Shown: positions 53,891 through 62,931, counted from the stretch's first letter. The stretch: 64,000 nucleotides of DNA from CBFHMJ01 sp965656875 (GCA_965656875.1 CBFHMJ010000033.1:124001-188000), one strand, 5' to 3'. Program-made: numbers and translations. The notes: generated by a model not told the origin, from the sequence alone.

Positions 53891-53992
53891 TTAGTTTGGT
53901 GTAGAACGATAATGTTCCCTCACTTTTGAACCATCTTTTCGGGTGTGTGCGGGTACATGAACTTTCTTTTTACCAGTTTTAGTTTTAGCCAT
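53891..53992 (-). CDS. Small basic cassette protein, 33 residues
   Basis: This short gene begins MAKTKTGKKKVHVPAHTRKD and ends HYRSTPN. It is preceded by a strong AAGGAG six bases before the ATG. The product is very basic, with a conserved-looking VHVPAHTR core, and has no signal or membrane segment. It reads against the direction of the cassette, so it must have its own promoter, probably in 53995-54110. Small proteins of this type turn up in integron cassettes; its role is unknown. Nucleic-acid binding is a guess from its charge. Confidence 0.65.
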   Translation of the reverse strand: MAKTKTGKKKVHVPAHTRKDGSKVREHYRSTPN

Positions 53993-54109
53993 TTTAGGCT
54001 CCTTATTACAAACGATTTTAATTTAGTTGAGCCTTTTGACTCAAAACTGTATATATGGACAGTGTGCTTGTTTTTCAACCTAAAAGCGTTAAATTTTGTG
54101 CAAGAGTTT

Positions 54110-54213
54110 ACATAACAAGCCAATTAAGTGCGGGACTGCTAATGTTTGGCTCAGTTTCGCTCCGCTAAACAAGTTTAGCCAAGCATTATCAGCCCCTTAT
54201 TGGGGCGTTATGT
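54110..54213 (+). other. attC recombination site, 104 bp
   Basis: It starts with ACATAAC and ends with GCGTTATGT. The arms CCAATTAAGTGCGGGACTGC and GCATTATCAGCCCCTTATTG fold together and flank a variable terminal loop. It closes cassette 2. Confidence 0.85.
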
Positions 54214-54611
54214 GCCACCAGACAAATGAAACCTGAAATATCAGTTCAAAAAATATGGGATGATGACGAATTCCTGAGTTCAAAATATCATTTTGTAATG
54301 GGCGCTCGATATTTAGCAATAAGGTATACACATTGATAGATGAGTTAGGCTTGTGAGTTCAGGGCTTAGAGGTTTACCGTAACCATCTTTATGGTGGGCT
54401 GCGTGATATAGTATTTAATAGTTTTAGACGGGAGTATGCTAATGGCAGAATTTTCTGCTCGTCTACATTTTCCTGAGCCAAGTAATCTATACAAACATAT
54501 CAACACATCAGCAATCTGAGTTCTTCGAGCTCAAGGCATAAAGCAACAACCAGAACTCGAACCATCTACACAACAAAATTCGTCAATCAGAAGTAAAAGA
54601 CACACTTAATT
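54214..54611. pseudogene. Probable remnant of a third cassette
   Basis: Two short plus-strand frames remain: 54226-54336, beginning MKPEISVQKIWDDDEF, which resembles the start of a longer cassette protein, and 54442-54519, beginning MAEFSARLHFPEP, preceded by GGGAG. Several stops separate them. No attC follows before RNase Z. I read this as debris of a degraded cassette. Confidence 0.4.
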
Positions 54612-55571
54612 ATGGAATTGTATTTTCTGGGCACATCATCAGGAGTGCCTACTAAAACGAGAAATGTAACAGCTTTAGGCATTATAGAAAGCGTAGGAAA
54701 CGCCTGGTATTTGGTAGACTGTGGAGAAGGTACACAACACCAAATCCTCCAAACAAACCTGTCGTTAAATTCCCTTGAGGCGATACTCATAACGCACGTA
54801 CATGGCGATCACTGTTATGGACTGCCAGGATTATTAGCCAGTGCTGGCATGAGTGGTAGAAAAAAGCCCCTGAAAATAATCGCGCCTAAAGGCATTAAAG
54901 AGTGGTTTCAATCTACACAGCAACACACTCAATTATTTTTGCCTTTTGATTTAGAATTTATTGAATCAACTGATGGTTTGAAACATGCGTTTCATCAGTT
55001 CTCAATATCATTAGTAGCGCTATCTCATCGAGTTGAGTCTTATGCTTATGTCTTCACCGAAAGAAATGTTCAGGCTAATTTAGATGTAGATAAACTAAAA
55101 GCGCTGGGAATACCTCAAGGCCCTCTCTGGGGACAACTAAAGCAGGGAAAAAGCATTGAGTTTGATGGCACCCTGTTACACGGAACAGACTTCGTAAAAC
55201 ATGAGAATAAAGCACGTAAAGTAATAGTATGTGGGGATAATGATAGTCCAGACTTGCTCATTGATGCCTGCGACCAATGCGATGTCTTAGTTCATGAAGC
55301 CACCTACACGGAAGAAGAAGCTGAAAAGGCGGGAAAAGTTGGTCATAGCTATGCGAAGCAAGTAGCTAAATTTTCTGAAGAAAACTCGGTTCCCAACCTT
55401 ATCCTGACCCACTTCAGTCCACGCTATCAGAGCAGTCCTGATCGTACACCTTCTATGTTGGATTTAAAAAAAGAGGCTCTGACAGAATATTCTGGACATC
55501 TACATTTGGCTGAAGATTTTCAAGTTTTTCAACTTGATAAAATGTGTCGTTTAGCGCCAGTAAACGGTTAG
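54612..55571 (+). CDS. rnz: Ribonuclease Z
   Basis: This 319-residue enzyme is the tRNA 3'-processing endonuclease (or the closely related RNase BN) of the metallo-beta-lactamase fold. It shows MELYFLGTSSGVPT, the zinc motif HVHGDHCYGLPG, ALSHRVESYAY, the Asp of VCGDND, VHEATY and the late His of LTHFSPRY. It removes tRNA 3' trailers in the cytosol. It lies between the cassette remnant and the intact PH-like membrane gene; whether it is chromosomal or part of the mobile segment is unclear. No attC follows it. Confidence 0.93.
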   Translation: MELYFLGTSSGVPTKTRNVTALGIIESVGNAWYLVDCGEGTQHQILQTNLSLNSLEAILITHVHGDHCYGLPGLLASAGMSGRKKPLKIIAPKGIKEWFQSTQQHTQLFLPFDLEFIESTDGLKHAFHQFSISLVALSHRVESYAYVFTERNVQANLDVDKLKALGIPQGPLWGQLKQGKSIEFDGTLLHGTDFVKHENKARKVIVCGDNDSPDLLIDACDQCDVLVHEATYTEEEAEKAGKVGHSYAKQVAKFSEENSVPNLILTHFSPRYQSSPDRTPSMLDLKKEALTEYSGHLHLAEDFQVFQLDKMCRLAPVNG

Positions 55572-55627
55572 TACACAGCCCCCGACAATCACGATTAAAT
55601 TCTAATTTATCAGGCTGCTTTGAACCG

Positions 55628-56071
55628 CTATGGTGATAGAAATCCTCGAATACAATGTTCCAGTTCAGCGTGATCGATTGATTCTGGAATAGAGAGACTG
55701 TCAGATTCCCCTGTTTTTAATGCGACGTGCAGGCGATCATTGTCGATCGTCAGCGTTGTCACGCCTTCAACCGTCAATTTACGCAATCCTCTTCCCTTAA
55801 CAAATACCAGGCTGTTATCCAGCAATTCAATTTTTAACGGCGCGAACAGACTAATCCAGTGGATGACATACGCCAGAATAACGCCAACAACAGGTGCCAG
55901 CCACAGGTTGTATAAGGTAAGTTTTGAGTGTTCGTTGGACACGGCTGCCATGATGAAGAAAAACAAAAAAATCAGAGAAAATTTGATGCAGTTTGTTTTC
56001 AGCAAGCTGGACAACACATTAAAAGGGTCACGGTTTTCAGAAGAGCGTTTTGTGGTGTCTGTCCAGTACAT
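55628..56071 (-). CDS. Small membrane protein with PH-like domain (intact copy)
   Basis: This 147-residue protein has two membrane helices (about 32-45 and 55-75) and a C-terminal beta-rich domain (LKIELLDNSLVFVKGRGL, ending HCIRGFLSP) resembling the PH-like part of bacterial membrane proteins. No function recognised. A truncated copy lies at 51735-51990, so the gene was duplicated and the cassette segment now sits between the two copies. Confidence 0.7.
   Translation of the reverse strand: MYWTDTTKRSSENRDPFNVLSSLLKTNCIKFSLIFLFFFIMAAVSNEHSKLTLYNLWLAPVVGVILAYVIHWISLFAPLKIELLDNSLVFVKGRGLRKLTVEGVTTLTIDNDRLHVALKTGESDSLSIPESIDHAELEHCIRGFLSP
55725..55900. repeat. 176-bp direct repeat, right copy
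   Basis: Partner of 51775-51950, in the same orientation; see that entry for the comparison. This copy lies inside the intact membrane-protein gene. Confidence 0.88.
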
Positions 56072-56175
56072 GAATATTCTCTTTCGATGGTTATGAATAC
56101 GCCAGCGTCAAACGTTATTGATAACGCCAGCTAAAAGGCCGCGTATTTAACCAGATATCAATGGGTTGTGCAATT

Positions 56176-57267
56176 TCAGTCTTTATTACCTGGATTAACC
56201 AGGGCTTTCATTATCGCAAAGACCAAATTATCAACCCGACCACCTTTCATTTTATGTAGACCAGAGATATTCGACAACGCAACTACCCCTCGTTTTTCTT
56301 CATTGTCGATTAGCAGCGCAGAACTAAAACCACCCGTACCACCATTGTGAAAGAAGAAACGTTCAGGATACTTCTGTTGATCAACCACCAGTAAGCCAAG
56401 ACCACTCGATATCATTTTGTTCTCAACCTGAATGGTTTTTTGTAAGGTTGCTGCGGGATCGGCATGCATCAGATGTCTGGCAAAAAGACTTAAATCATGT
56501 ATCGATGTTAGTGCAGCACCAGCCCCCGCCATTGCCGCTAAATCCCAGTGTGGCGTTGCTTGCCCTTGCTTATTTAACCCCTGAACGATGGGTTGTGTAG
56601 CCAGTTCTCGATTGCAAATCGAGTTTGTCATGCCCAGCGGATGAAATAAAAAATCGGTCATAAGCTGGTGGAATGAAAGCTGGCTGTGTTGTTGCAATAA
56701 AAAACCCAGGATGCCAAATCCGAGATTTGAGTAGCCGATTCGTTTGCCAGGCTTGTTGATCAATGAATGCTGCAAATAATACATTAACTGGTTTTCATCC
56801 CAGTCTTTGTACGGATTATCACGGTTTTTAAATAAGCTTTTCCAGATAAGCCCAGGAGGAAGACGCGGTAAACCCGCGGTGTGGGTGGCAAGTGCCTTTA
56901 GCGTTGGACCTTCGTTATGTAACGGTTGATTGATGAAGTGTTGGCACCGATCATCCAGCTGTAACTGACCAGCGATAACCTGTTTAGCCAGAACGTGACC
57001 GACCAGCGTTTTAGTGATTGATCCGGCTTCGAACAAATGATGTTTATTGTCGGCTGGTATCAGCTCTCCTTGCTTAAGCTGAAAACCAGACAGTTGGAGC
57101 CGGTCGTCCTCAATAATACCCAGTGCCAGTTCGGTTTGTTCGCTAAAACCCGTTAATGCCTGAATGATTTGTGGACGAATGACTGAAAAGTCAGAACGCT
57201 GGATCAGTGAGTAGCCATCCGTGGTTAGACTGGTATGCTGGCTGACTGGTTTTTCTAAATGATCCAT
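56176..57267 (-). CDS. Beta-lactamase-like serine hydrolase (class C/PBP fold)
   Basis: This 363-residue protein has the serine-hydrolase motifs of the class C beta-lactamase/PBP family: nucleophile Ser83 and Lys86 in GSITK, the YxN motif in GYSNLGF, and HNGGTGG as the KTG-like triad. I start it at 57267 with GAGG upstream; a TTG five codons earlier is less likely. No signal peptide is seen, so it is probably cytosolic and an esterase or peptidase rather than a resistance lactamase. Confidence 0.88.
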   Translation of the reverse strand: MDHLEKPVSQHTSLTTDGYSLIQRSDFSVIRPQIIQALTGFSEQTELALGIIEDDRLQLSGFQLKQGELIPADNKHHLFEAGSITKTLVGHVLAKQVIAGQLQLDDRCQHFINQPLHNEGPTLKALATHTAGLPRLPPGLIWKSLFKNRDNPYKDWDENQLMYYLQHSLINKPGKRIGYSNLGFGILGFLLQQHSQLSFHQLMTDFLFHPLGMTNSICNRELATQPIVQGLNKQGQATPHWDLAAMAGAGAALTSIHDLSLFARHLMHADPAATLQKTIQVENKMISSGLGLLVVDQQKYPERFFFHNGGTGGFSSALLIDNEEKRGVVALSNISGLHKMKGGRVDNLVFAIMKALVNPGNKD

Positions 57268-57381
57268 TCGTGAAGTCCTCAACGAAATACAACAAGATGA
57301 CGTTGGACTCTACCCGAAACGATCCTCAGAGACACTCATTTAAACTGGCTAATGTGTTGCAAGATATTTGAGCGTGTTGAC

Positions 57382-58092
57382 CTATTCTGGTTCATCGCTT
57401 GATTTACTCATTGAAGCAAGTCGTTTATCTCGCTGCTGTTTAACAACACCGGAAACCTGTTCATGAGCCTGTTGCATTTCATTGTACTGAGCGCCCAGAT
57501 TACCCATCATTTTTGCAGTAAAGAATGCGCGATAAGCAAAACCAAGCGGCCCCGGCATTAAGTAGCCCGGTGCTTTTAACATGGCATTTCTGCCCATACT
57601 TTGTGCCATTTCGCCTGTTTTCTGGGTGGATAAATCTTCTGCATGTTGTTGTAACGCGGTGCCGTCCTGGTTAAAGGCATCGTATTGTCCCTTCGCCTTT
57701 TGTACTTTTTGCACTGCTTCACGACCCTTACGAAGCGGATCGCTCATGGCTTCCTGCACGGTTTTTTTCGCGCCTTGTTTTAACGCTTCCGTCATGTCTT
57801 CCCGTTTTTGTTGAGTGGTGGTCTGGGCGGTGTATTGTAGGGACTTCATCAGGTCCATGTCGGGTTTAGGCACCTGCCATCGTCGCATATCAAACGATTG
57901 GGCATAAGTATCATCAAAGGACTTGTCCATCTGTTTATCCATTTGTGCGCCCCATTGTTTCCCTTGCTGCGAGACATATTCACGCTTCTGCTGAACTTCG
58001 GTTTGCGCACGTTTGCGGCCAACGGTTTCCAGCGCGCCACCAACAACCAGACTGCCAACATATCCCAGTACTCTTCTGCCTGCACCTGCCAT
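57382..58092 (-). CDS. Alpha-helical protein of unknown function
   Basis: This 236-residue protein has an N-terminal Gly-rich hydrophobic segment (RRVLGYVGSLVVGGALETVG), long Gln/Lys-rich helices likely to form coiled coils, and a second hydrophobic stretch near 175-195 (PGYLMPGPLGFAYRAFF). The start at 58092 follows GGGAG. No family recognised. It stands alone between the serine hydrolase and a lipoprotein. Confidence 0.65.
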   Translation of the reverse strand: MAGAGRRVLGYVGSLVVGGALETVGRKRAQTEVQQKREYVSQQGKQWGAQMDKQMDKSFDDTYAQSFDMRRWQVPKPDMDLMKSLQYTAQTTTQQKREDMTEALKQGAKKTVQEAMSDPLRKGREAVQKVQKAKGQYDAFNQDGTALQQHAEDLSTQKTGEMAQSMGRNAMLKAPGYLMPGPLGFAYRAFFTAKMMGNLGAQYNEMQQAHEQVSGVVKQQRDKRLASMSKSSDEPE

Positions 58093-58198
58093 TATATTCT
58101 CCCCCAAGATTAGATCCGGCGTTGTTCAGCAAGTTTTAAGCCATATAAGAAACAACGAATAATCATGAGGTTAGAGAATATGAGTGATTATTTACACG

Positions 58199-58230
58199 AT
58201 ACAGACGGGTTAATATCTACCCGCCTGTAT
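58199..58230. terminator. Possible weak terminator
   Basis: The hairpin ATACAG-A-CGGGT / ACCCG-C-CTGTAT has one mismatch and a loop of about 8. It lacks a clear T-run, and lies just downstream of the lipoprotein gene on the minus strand. Confidence 0.4.
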
Positions 58231-58253
58231 GATGTTGAAGGCTATTGAGGGGA

Positions 58254-59528
58254 TTAAAGATCGCTGACCTGGACATTGCCATCCGTGAATGCCAGCGTTT
58301 CGATGTTTATTAAGGTATTGATGTTATCCCGGTTATCGACCTGGTCGCTAACCGTGACGGTATCGCCATTTTTTTCGATCTGATATTCCGACTGTGGTCC
58401 ATGGAACGTGGCCGTGTTGTCAGCATCATTGCCTGTAATGTTGTTGGCGAGTTGGTTGACGATCACCCCGGACGGATTACTGCCTGTTAATGTCACATCT
58501 TTTAAATATTGCGCGTGATGGGTGTAAGGCAGGTTGGCATCGAACGTCAAACTGAAATTCCCAGTAAAGCTCTCATCAATACGCGCGTTATACGTAAGCC
58601 ACGGATGGAAAAAGCTGTTATCCATTAACGCCGCGCCTTCAGGATCTTCTGTGACTAAATCCGTTCTGACTTTTGGATGATAGAAGCCCCACATGCTCGC
58701 ATCCGGTGATTCCTGATGTGCGCCCCATAAACCATAATAAGCATCAATGACACTGGCGAGATATTCCTGCGATAAGCTGTTTTCTGCGGTTAACTCATTG
58801 ATCCAGTCTGTTTGTCCCGCAGCCCAGATGCCGCCGGACAACGCACTAACCTGAGCGGCCCGAATCTCAGCCTGAAAGTCGGGGAGTGCGCCGGTAAAGG
58901 TGGGATTCTGATCGACGCCGATCCCAAAGTCATGAACCAGATGCAGGATTTCTTCAAAGGTAGCATCGCGATGTTCGTAATCCTGGTTGATATACCAGGC
59001 ATGGCCTTCTACCTGCATTTCACCAAAATATAATGGCTGTCCGTTCATTTCAGCGCCAGGATTGGTTCCATCATCAACGCCATTTAACAGTAATAAGGTC
59101 GCGCCATTATCAGCCATTTTGTTAGCCACAGCGCTTTTGTCTTCACCAAAGCGGGAGCCTGGATAGTTCGCCAGATAATGCTGTAATACGTTTCTGGCGC
59201 GAATGACCTGATTGTGAGTGATTTGATTTTGCACCAGAATATGAATGGCTTTGCCATTAGGTGCATCAACTTTGGTATAACGGTCGAAGTTCAGCGCTGC
59301 TGTATATGTGCCTGATAATGACGATGGGATCGCGGTGACACCATCGGTGCCTTGCTGTTCGCCACCGGTTCCGCCGTTGCCGCTACCATTACCAGAGCCA
59401 GTACCAGGATTGGTTGGCGTTGGTGTGGGCGGTGTTGTTGTGCTGCTCGAACCAGAGCCACCACAAGCCACCAGTGCAACGGTGATTGAGGCGATGATTA
59501 CCTTGAGTGCAAATGAACGTGATTTCAT
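58254..59528 (-). CDS. Secreted lipoprotein with RTX-like C-terminus
   Basis: This 424-residue protein has a lipobox (LVACGG), a long Gly/Ser/Thr/Pro linker to about residue 62, and a globular domain. The segment TFEEILHLVHDFGIG recalls a degenerate zinc-protease helix (Glu, His, His) but lacks a true HExxH. The last ~90 residues (NITGNDADNTATFHGPQSEY, INIETLAFTDGNVQV) match the beta-roll end of RTX/serralysin-like proteins, which bind calcium. Function unknown; an envelope-anchored hydrolase or adhesin is possible. Confidence 0.7.
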   Translation of the reverse strand: MKSRSFALKVIIASITVALVACGGSGSSSTTTPPTPTPTNPGTGSGNGSGNGGTGGEQQGTDGVTAIPSSLSGTYTAALNFDRYTKVDAPNGKAIHILVQNQITHNQVIRARNVLQHYLANYPGSRFGEDKSAVANKMADNGATLLLLNGVDDGTNPGAEMNGQPLYFGEMQVEGHAWYINQDYEHRDATFEEILHLVHDFGIGVDQNPTFTGALPDFQAEIRAAQVSALSGGIWAAGQTDWINELTAENSLSQEYLASVIDAYYGLWGAHQESPDASMWGFYHPKVRTDLVTEDPEGAALMDNSFFHPWLTYNARIDESFTGNFSLTFDANLPYTHHAQYLKDVTLTGSNPSGVIVNQLANNITGNDADNTATFHGPQSEYQIEKNGDTVTVSDQVDNRDNINTLINIETLAFTDGNVQVSDL

Positions 59529-59697
59529 TGTGTATCTCCATGTCTGAATGTGCTGTCAGACTAACCGGATACCAGGTTTTACAGGGTAAGGTGTTGTAAG
59601 TATGCGTGTAAGCGTTTGTAAGCATCCCGCCATTTTTACGTGCGAGTTGTACAATATAGTTTGCTTTAATTCATGAAAATCCAGAACCAGGACAGTG

Positions 59698-60387
59698 ATG
59701 CATATTTTAATCATTGAAGACGATGCAGAAATTGCACGATTAACCGCGATGTATTTACAAAGTGATGGTTATCAGACCAGTATCATTGATGATGGAAATA
59801 AGGCAGTCTCGGCCATTAAGACGCTCTCCCCGGACCTGGTATTGCTGGATTTAATGTTGCCGGGTGCTGATGGTTTTACTATTTGCCAACAAGCACGAAC
59901 ATTCTATCGCGGCCCCATTCTGGTATTAACCGCTCGTGAAGATGATATGAGCGAAGTCAGCCTGTTAAAACTGGGGGCGGATGATTACGTCAGAAAACCC
60001 GTTAAGCCCCACATTTTATCGGCCAGAATTGAAGCCCTGCAACGACGTATCAAACCAAAAACCAGTGATGCGTCAGTGGACACAGCGATTGAATCATCAG
60101 GCCAGATCACACTGGATGAACAACGACTAACCGCAATACTTAACGGTGCTGTGATTCAACTCACGTCGGCTGAATTTGATTTACTCTCTGTGCTGGTGCA
60201 ACACGCAGGAACGCCGGTTTCTCGGGAAATGTGCATCCAGCAGCTACGCGGGATTGATTACGATGTCACCGACCGTTCTATTGATATGCGGATCTCTGGT
60301 TTGCGTAAAAAACTCGGTGACACCAAAGCGCCATATCAGCGTATCCAAACCATTCGTCACAAAGGGTATTTATTGATCAATGAATAA
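59698..60387 (+). CDS. OmpR/RstA-family response regulator
   Basis: This 229-residue regulator has a receiver domain (EDD at 7-9, phospho-acceptor Asp51 in LLDLMLPGADG, Lys in RKPV) and a winged-helix DNA-binding domain (DRSIDMRISGLRKKLG, IRHKGYLL). AGGA lies six bases before the ATG. It overlaps its partner kinase by 8 bp and resembles the regulator at 11.2-11.9 kb. Confidence 0.94.
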   Translation: MHILIIEDDAEIARLTAMYLQSDGYQTSIIDDGNKAVSAIKTLSPDLVLLDLMLPGADGFTICQQARTFYRGPILVLTAREDDMSEVSLLKLGADDYVRKPVKPHILSARIEALQRRIKPKTSDASVDTAIESSGQITLDEQRLTAILNGAVIQLTSAEFDLLSVLVQHAGTPVSREMCIQQLRGIDYDVTDRSIDMRISGLRKKLGDTKAPYQRIQTIRHKGYLLINE

Positions 60388-61810
60388 CATCATCCCGCCT
60401 TATTTCACCCGTTTATATAGTTTGTTGTTTTTTGCCGTATTTGCGAGTGCCTTGACGACGTTTGTGTTGGTGAGCCGTTGGGAGAGCGTCGATGCAGTTG
60501 ATGATTTCAATGGCGATGTAATGGCCGTTTATCAACAACTTGAGCAAATCCGTGGGCAACGAGAGCAATCAGTTGATGTCTTTTATCGCCAGGTGGAAAG
60601 TTTTGTGATGCCGTTTAATCTCAAAGTCGTGCATCAGGCTTCACCGGATTGCTTGCAGTGTGAGTATCTCGCTACTATCGATCAAACCCGAATATATGCC
60701 ATGTTGCAACCATTCGACGATGGGCATTCTGATGGAGAAATCCAGGATGAAGATGCTCTAACTGAGCTGGAAGAAATCGGTATGTTAGCGCTTGTCGCGC
60801 TGGATACCGGGTTATATCTACAGGTCAGTGATCTCGAGGAAAACGACGATTTTACAGGTCACGACCCAGGTCCGGATGTTGAAGCGTTTCAAATGCCGAT
60901 GTTGCTTGCTGTCATTTGTGTAGCGATTGGTATGGTGTTGTTAATTCCACTGCGACAATTACAGCGCGATATCACGGTTTTATCTCGGGTTAGCAGTGCA
61001 TTTGGTCAGGGCGAACTGACCGCCCGGGCGATTGACATTAATCGTCCGCCGTTGCAAACGCTGGCGTCAGCGTTTAATCAGATGGCCGATGGGCTGGCGA
61101 CTCGTATTAATGAATCTCAGGTCTTTGCTCAGGCGGTTCCTCATGAGTTGCGCACGCCGTTGAGTCGTATTCAACTGGCAACCGGATTGCTCCGAAAACA
61201 ATCGTTGAATGAGCAAAGTTCAGAACTGGTAGACGACATCGACCGCTATATCGAAGACATCGATGCTCTCTGTTCAGATGTCATTCAACTATCTTCTCTC
61301 AATGATCCCGCCAAAAAAGGGGAAGTGGTGTTAACCGATGTCGGGCAATTTGTACGCAGTCGGCTAGCGGCATTACCAGAAACCCGGCATCACGCCGTGA
61401 CAGTGACTATCGCCGATGACTTGTCAGTCTCAACCATTCCACTGAATCTGCGACTAATCATCGATAACCTGATTAAAAATGCCTGTTGTTACGGACGACA
61501 CGCCGTGCATATATCCGCTGAAAAATTATCTGACACTTCTGATCATCCCAATACTAACCACTCAGCGCCTGTCCGCTGGATGCTTACCATTGAAGATGAT
61601 GGCCCGGGTATTCCTGTTGAAAAGCGTGCCGATATCTTTCTCCCTTATGCCCGACTTGATGACAGTCGTTCCCGCCGCACCGGTGGACTTGGATTAGGGC
61701 TGGCGATTGTTGAGCGTTCAGTAAAACAACTGGGCGGCGAAATTGGCGTTACTGAAGGTCGTTCTGGTGGTGCCAGATTTTGGGTGAGGTTTGATATCCA
61801 GGATTTGTAA
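60380..61810 (+). CDS. Sensor histidine kinase with CxxC in the periplasmic domain
   Basis: This 476-residue kinase has a first helix at about 11-32, a periplasmic domain to 170 with Cys91-Leu-Gln-Cys94, a second helix at 173-190, a HAMP-like region, phospho-His255 in PHELRTPLSR, the N box NLIKNACCYGRH and ATP-binding DDGPGIP and GGLGLGLAI. The CxxC could sense redox state or bind metal. It pairs with the preceding regulator. Confidence 0.93.
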   Translation: MNNIIPPYFTRLYSLLFFAVFASALTTFVLVSRWESVDAVDDFNGDVMAVYQQLEQIRGQREQSVDVFYRQVESFVMPFNLKVVHQASPDCLQCEYLATIDQTRIYAMLQPFDDGHSDGEIQDEDALTELEEIGMLALVALDTGLYLQVSDLEENDDFTGHDPGPDVEAFQMPMLLAVICVAIGMVLLIPLRQLQRDITVLSRVSSAFGQGELTARAIDINRPPLQTLASAFNQMADGLATRINESQVFAQAVPHELRTPLSRIQLATGLLRKQSLNEQSSELVDDIDRYIEDIDALCSDVIQLSSLNDPAKKGEVVLTDVGQFVRSRLAALPETRHHAVTVTIADDLSVSTIPLNLRLIIDNLIKNACCYGRHAVHISAEKLSDTSDHPNTNHSAPVRWMLTIEDDGPGIPVEKRADIFLPYARLDDSRSRRTGGLGLGLAIVERSVKQLGGEIGVTEGRSGGARFWVRFDIQDL

Positions 61811-62394
61811 CCGGAAAAGTCGTAACAAACCAGTGGCCCTACATCAGTTGAACAATTCAATCCGAGTAACACTTCTATCCTTTAGAACCCCCGTTCCAAC
61901 CAACACCTTCCAAATTCAAAAAGATAGATGATGCATTAAATTGCACGTTTATAACCGCTGGATAGCAGCTTAAAAGTGTTCCATATGCAAGTGACTCGTT
62001 GTGTCAGATGAAAGCAGAGCGCAAGCGTATAGCAGAAAGTTATTCATAGAATTTAACTTATAGCTTCCTTCTACTCTGAAAGTGAGAAATTATCCCGGTT
62101 CTAAATTCGGAAATATGCATATCAGGTATAAATGTTAATCTAAAATAAAATTTAATTAACACTTTACATGTACCTGAATTGCTGGATAATGCCTCGGGCC
62201 TTTACGGGGAACTATGAAGTAAATCCGGTGCATTATAAAGCGAGTTGTCATCTCAATTTAATTTACTCAATACCAGATTCAATCTTGATTCATTGAGACC
62301 TTCATAGTTGTTTTTGATAAGTAAAGACAGGCGTTTCACTGTGTGAATAATCGTTAAGTAAGACTAAGAATGTCGCTATCGAAGAGAAACTTAG
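61811..62394. other. Gene-free region before the right-edge operon
   Basis: This 584-bp AT-rich gap has no ORF of protein-like character and no hairpin with a T-run that I could find. The promoter of the three-gene operon must lie in its right part. Confidence 0.45.
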
Positions 62395-62931
62395 ATGAAC
62401 TTTTTATCAAATCACGAAATGTTTGCCATTTTCAATGGCTTACTTTTTATAGGTACGATTTCTATTTTAATCTGGTTTAAAGAACGAACGAGTGAAGTTA
62501 TAACAACTGTTATACATTGCTTTAGCATCATTTCTATGGACTGGATGAGTTTTTATTTGGATGTTCTATATGGTCAGAGTCCAGATTTGGTTCGATTTAT
62601 ATGGTTTCCAATATGGGGTTATATGAGCGGTTTAGCAATAATGACGATTATTCTGGCCCATTCGCTAGCCGGACTGAAATTTTCCAAATATATGTTGCAT
62701 CTTACCTCCTTATATTTACTTTCAATTTTAGTTAATTTCATTGCTCATATCTGTCGATTCATGATCGATTTACCTGCCTTTAATGAACATATCTACTCCC
62801 CTGCGATACTGGTTCTGAACTCAATTATTTTTACTATCGTTATTTTCAAAATTATTCAAACTCATTGGAACCTCCGTTACTCAATGGTCTACAAATTACA
62901 CGCTCTGGCGGGTAAAGGAGAATTAAAATGA
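62395..62931 (+). CDS. Five-helix membrane protein, unknown
   Basis: This 178-residue protein is almost entirely hydrophobic with about five helices (near 10-27, 38-56, 68-90, 97-118, 133-152). No motif is recognised. It is the first gene of a run overlapping the next by 4 bp (ATGA), so translation is coupled. Confidence 0.7.
   Translation: MNFLSNHEMFAIFNGLLFIGTISILIWFKERTSEVITTVIHCFSIISMDWMSFYLDVLYGQSPDLVRFIWFPIWGYMSGLAIMTIILAHSLAGLKFSKYMLHLTSLYLLSILVNFIAHICRFMIDLPAFNEHIYSPAILVLNSIIFTIVIFKIIQTHWNLRYSMVYKLHALAGKGELK

Larger units (their letters stand above)
52339..54213 (+). mobile_element. Integron gene-cassette array without integrase (CALIN-like)
   Basis: Two attC sites (53767-53838 and 54110-54213) and a further core-like GTTATGC at 52339-52345 delimit two cassettes. 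Cassette 1 (52346-53838) carries the TIR-like and caspase-like genes. Cassette 2 (53839-54213) carries a small inverted gene. No intI gene or attI was seen, so it is a cluster of attC sites lacking an integrase, mobilised from elsewhere in the genome or by another cell's integrase. The left boundary is less certain than the attC sites. Confidence 0.75.

Noticed and set aside
53920..54123. 67-codon minus-strand ORF overlapping the 33-residue gene
   Set aside because: It is in another frame, lacks a ribosome binding site, and the short gene is far better supported.
53764..54213. CRISPR array
   Set aside because: The palindromic elements are attC sites of different lengths, not evenly spaced identical repeats.
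56176..57267. Antibiotic-resistance class C beta-lactamase
   Set aside because: Motifs fit the wider serine-hydrolase family but there is no signal peptide, which a periplasmic lactamase would need.
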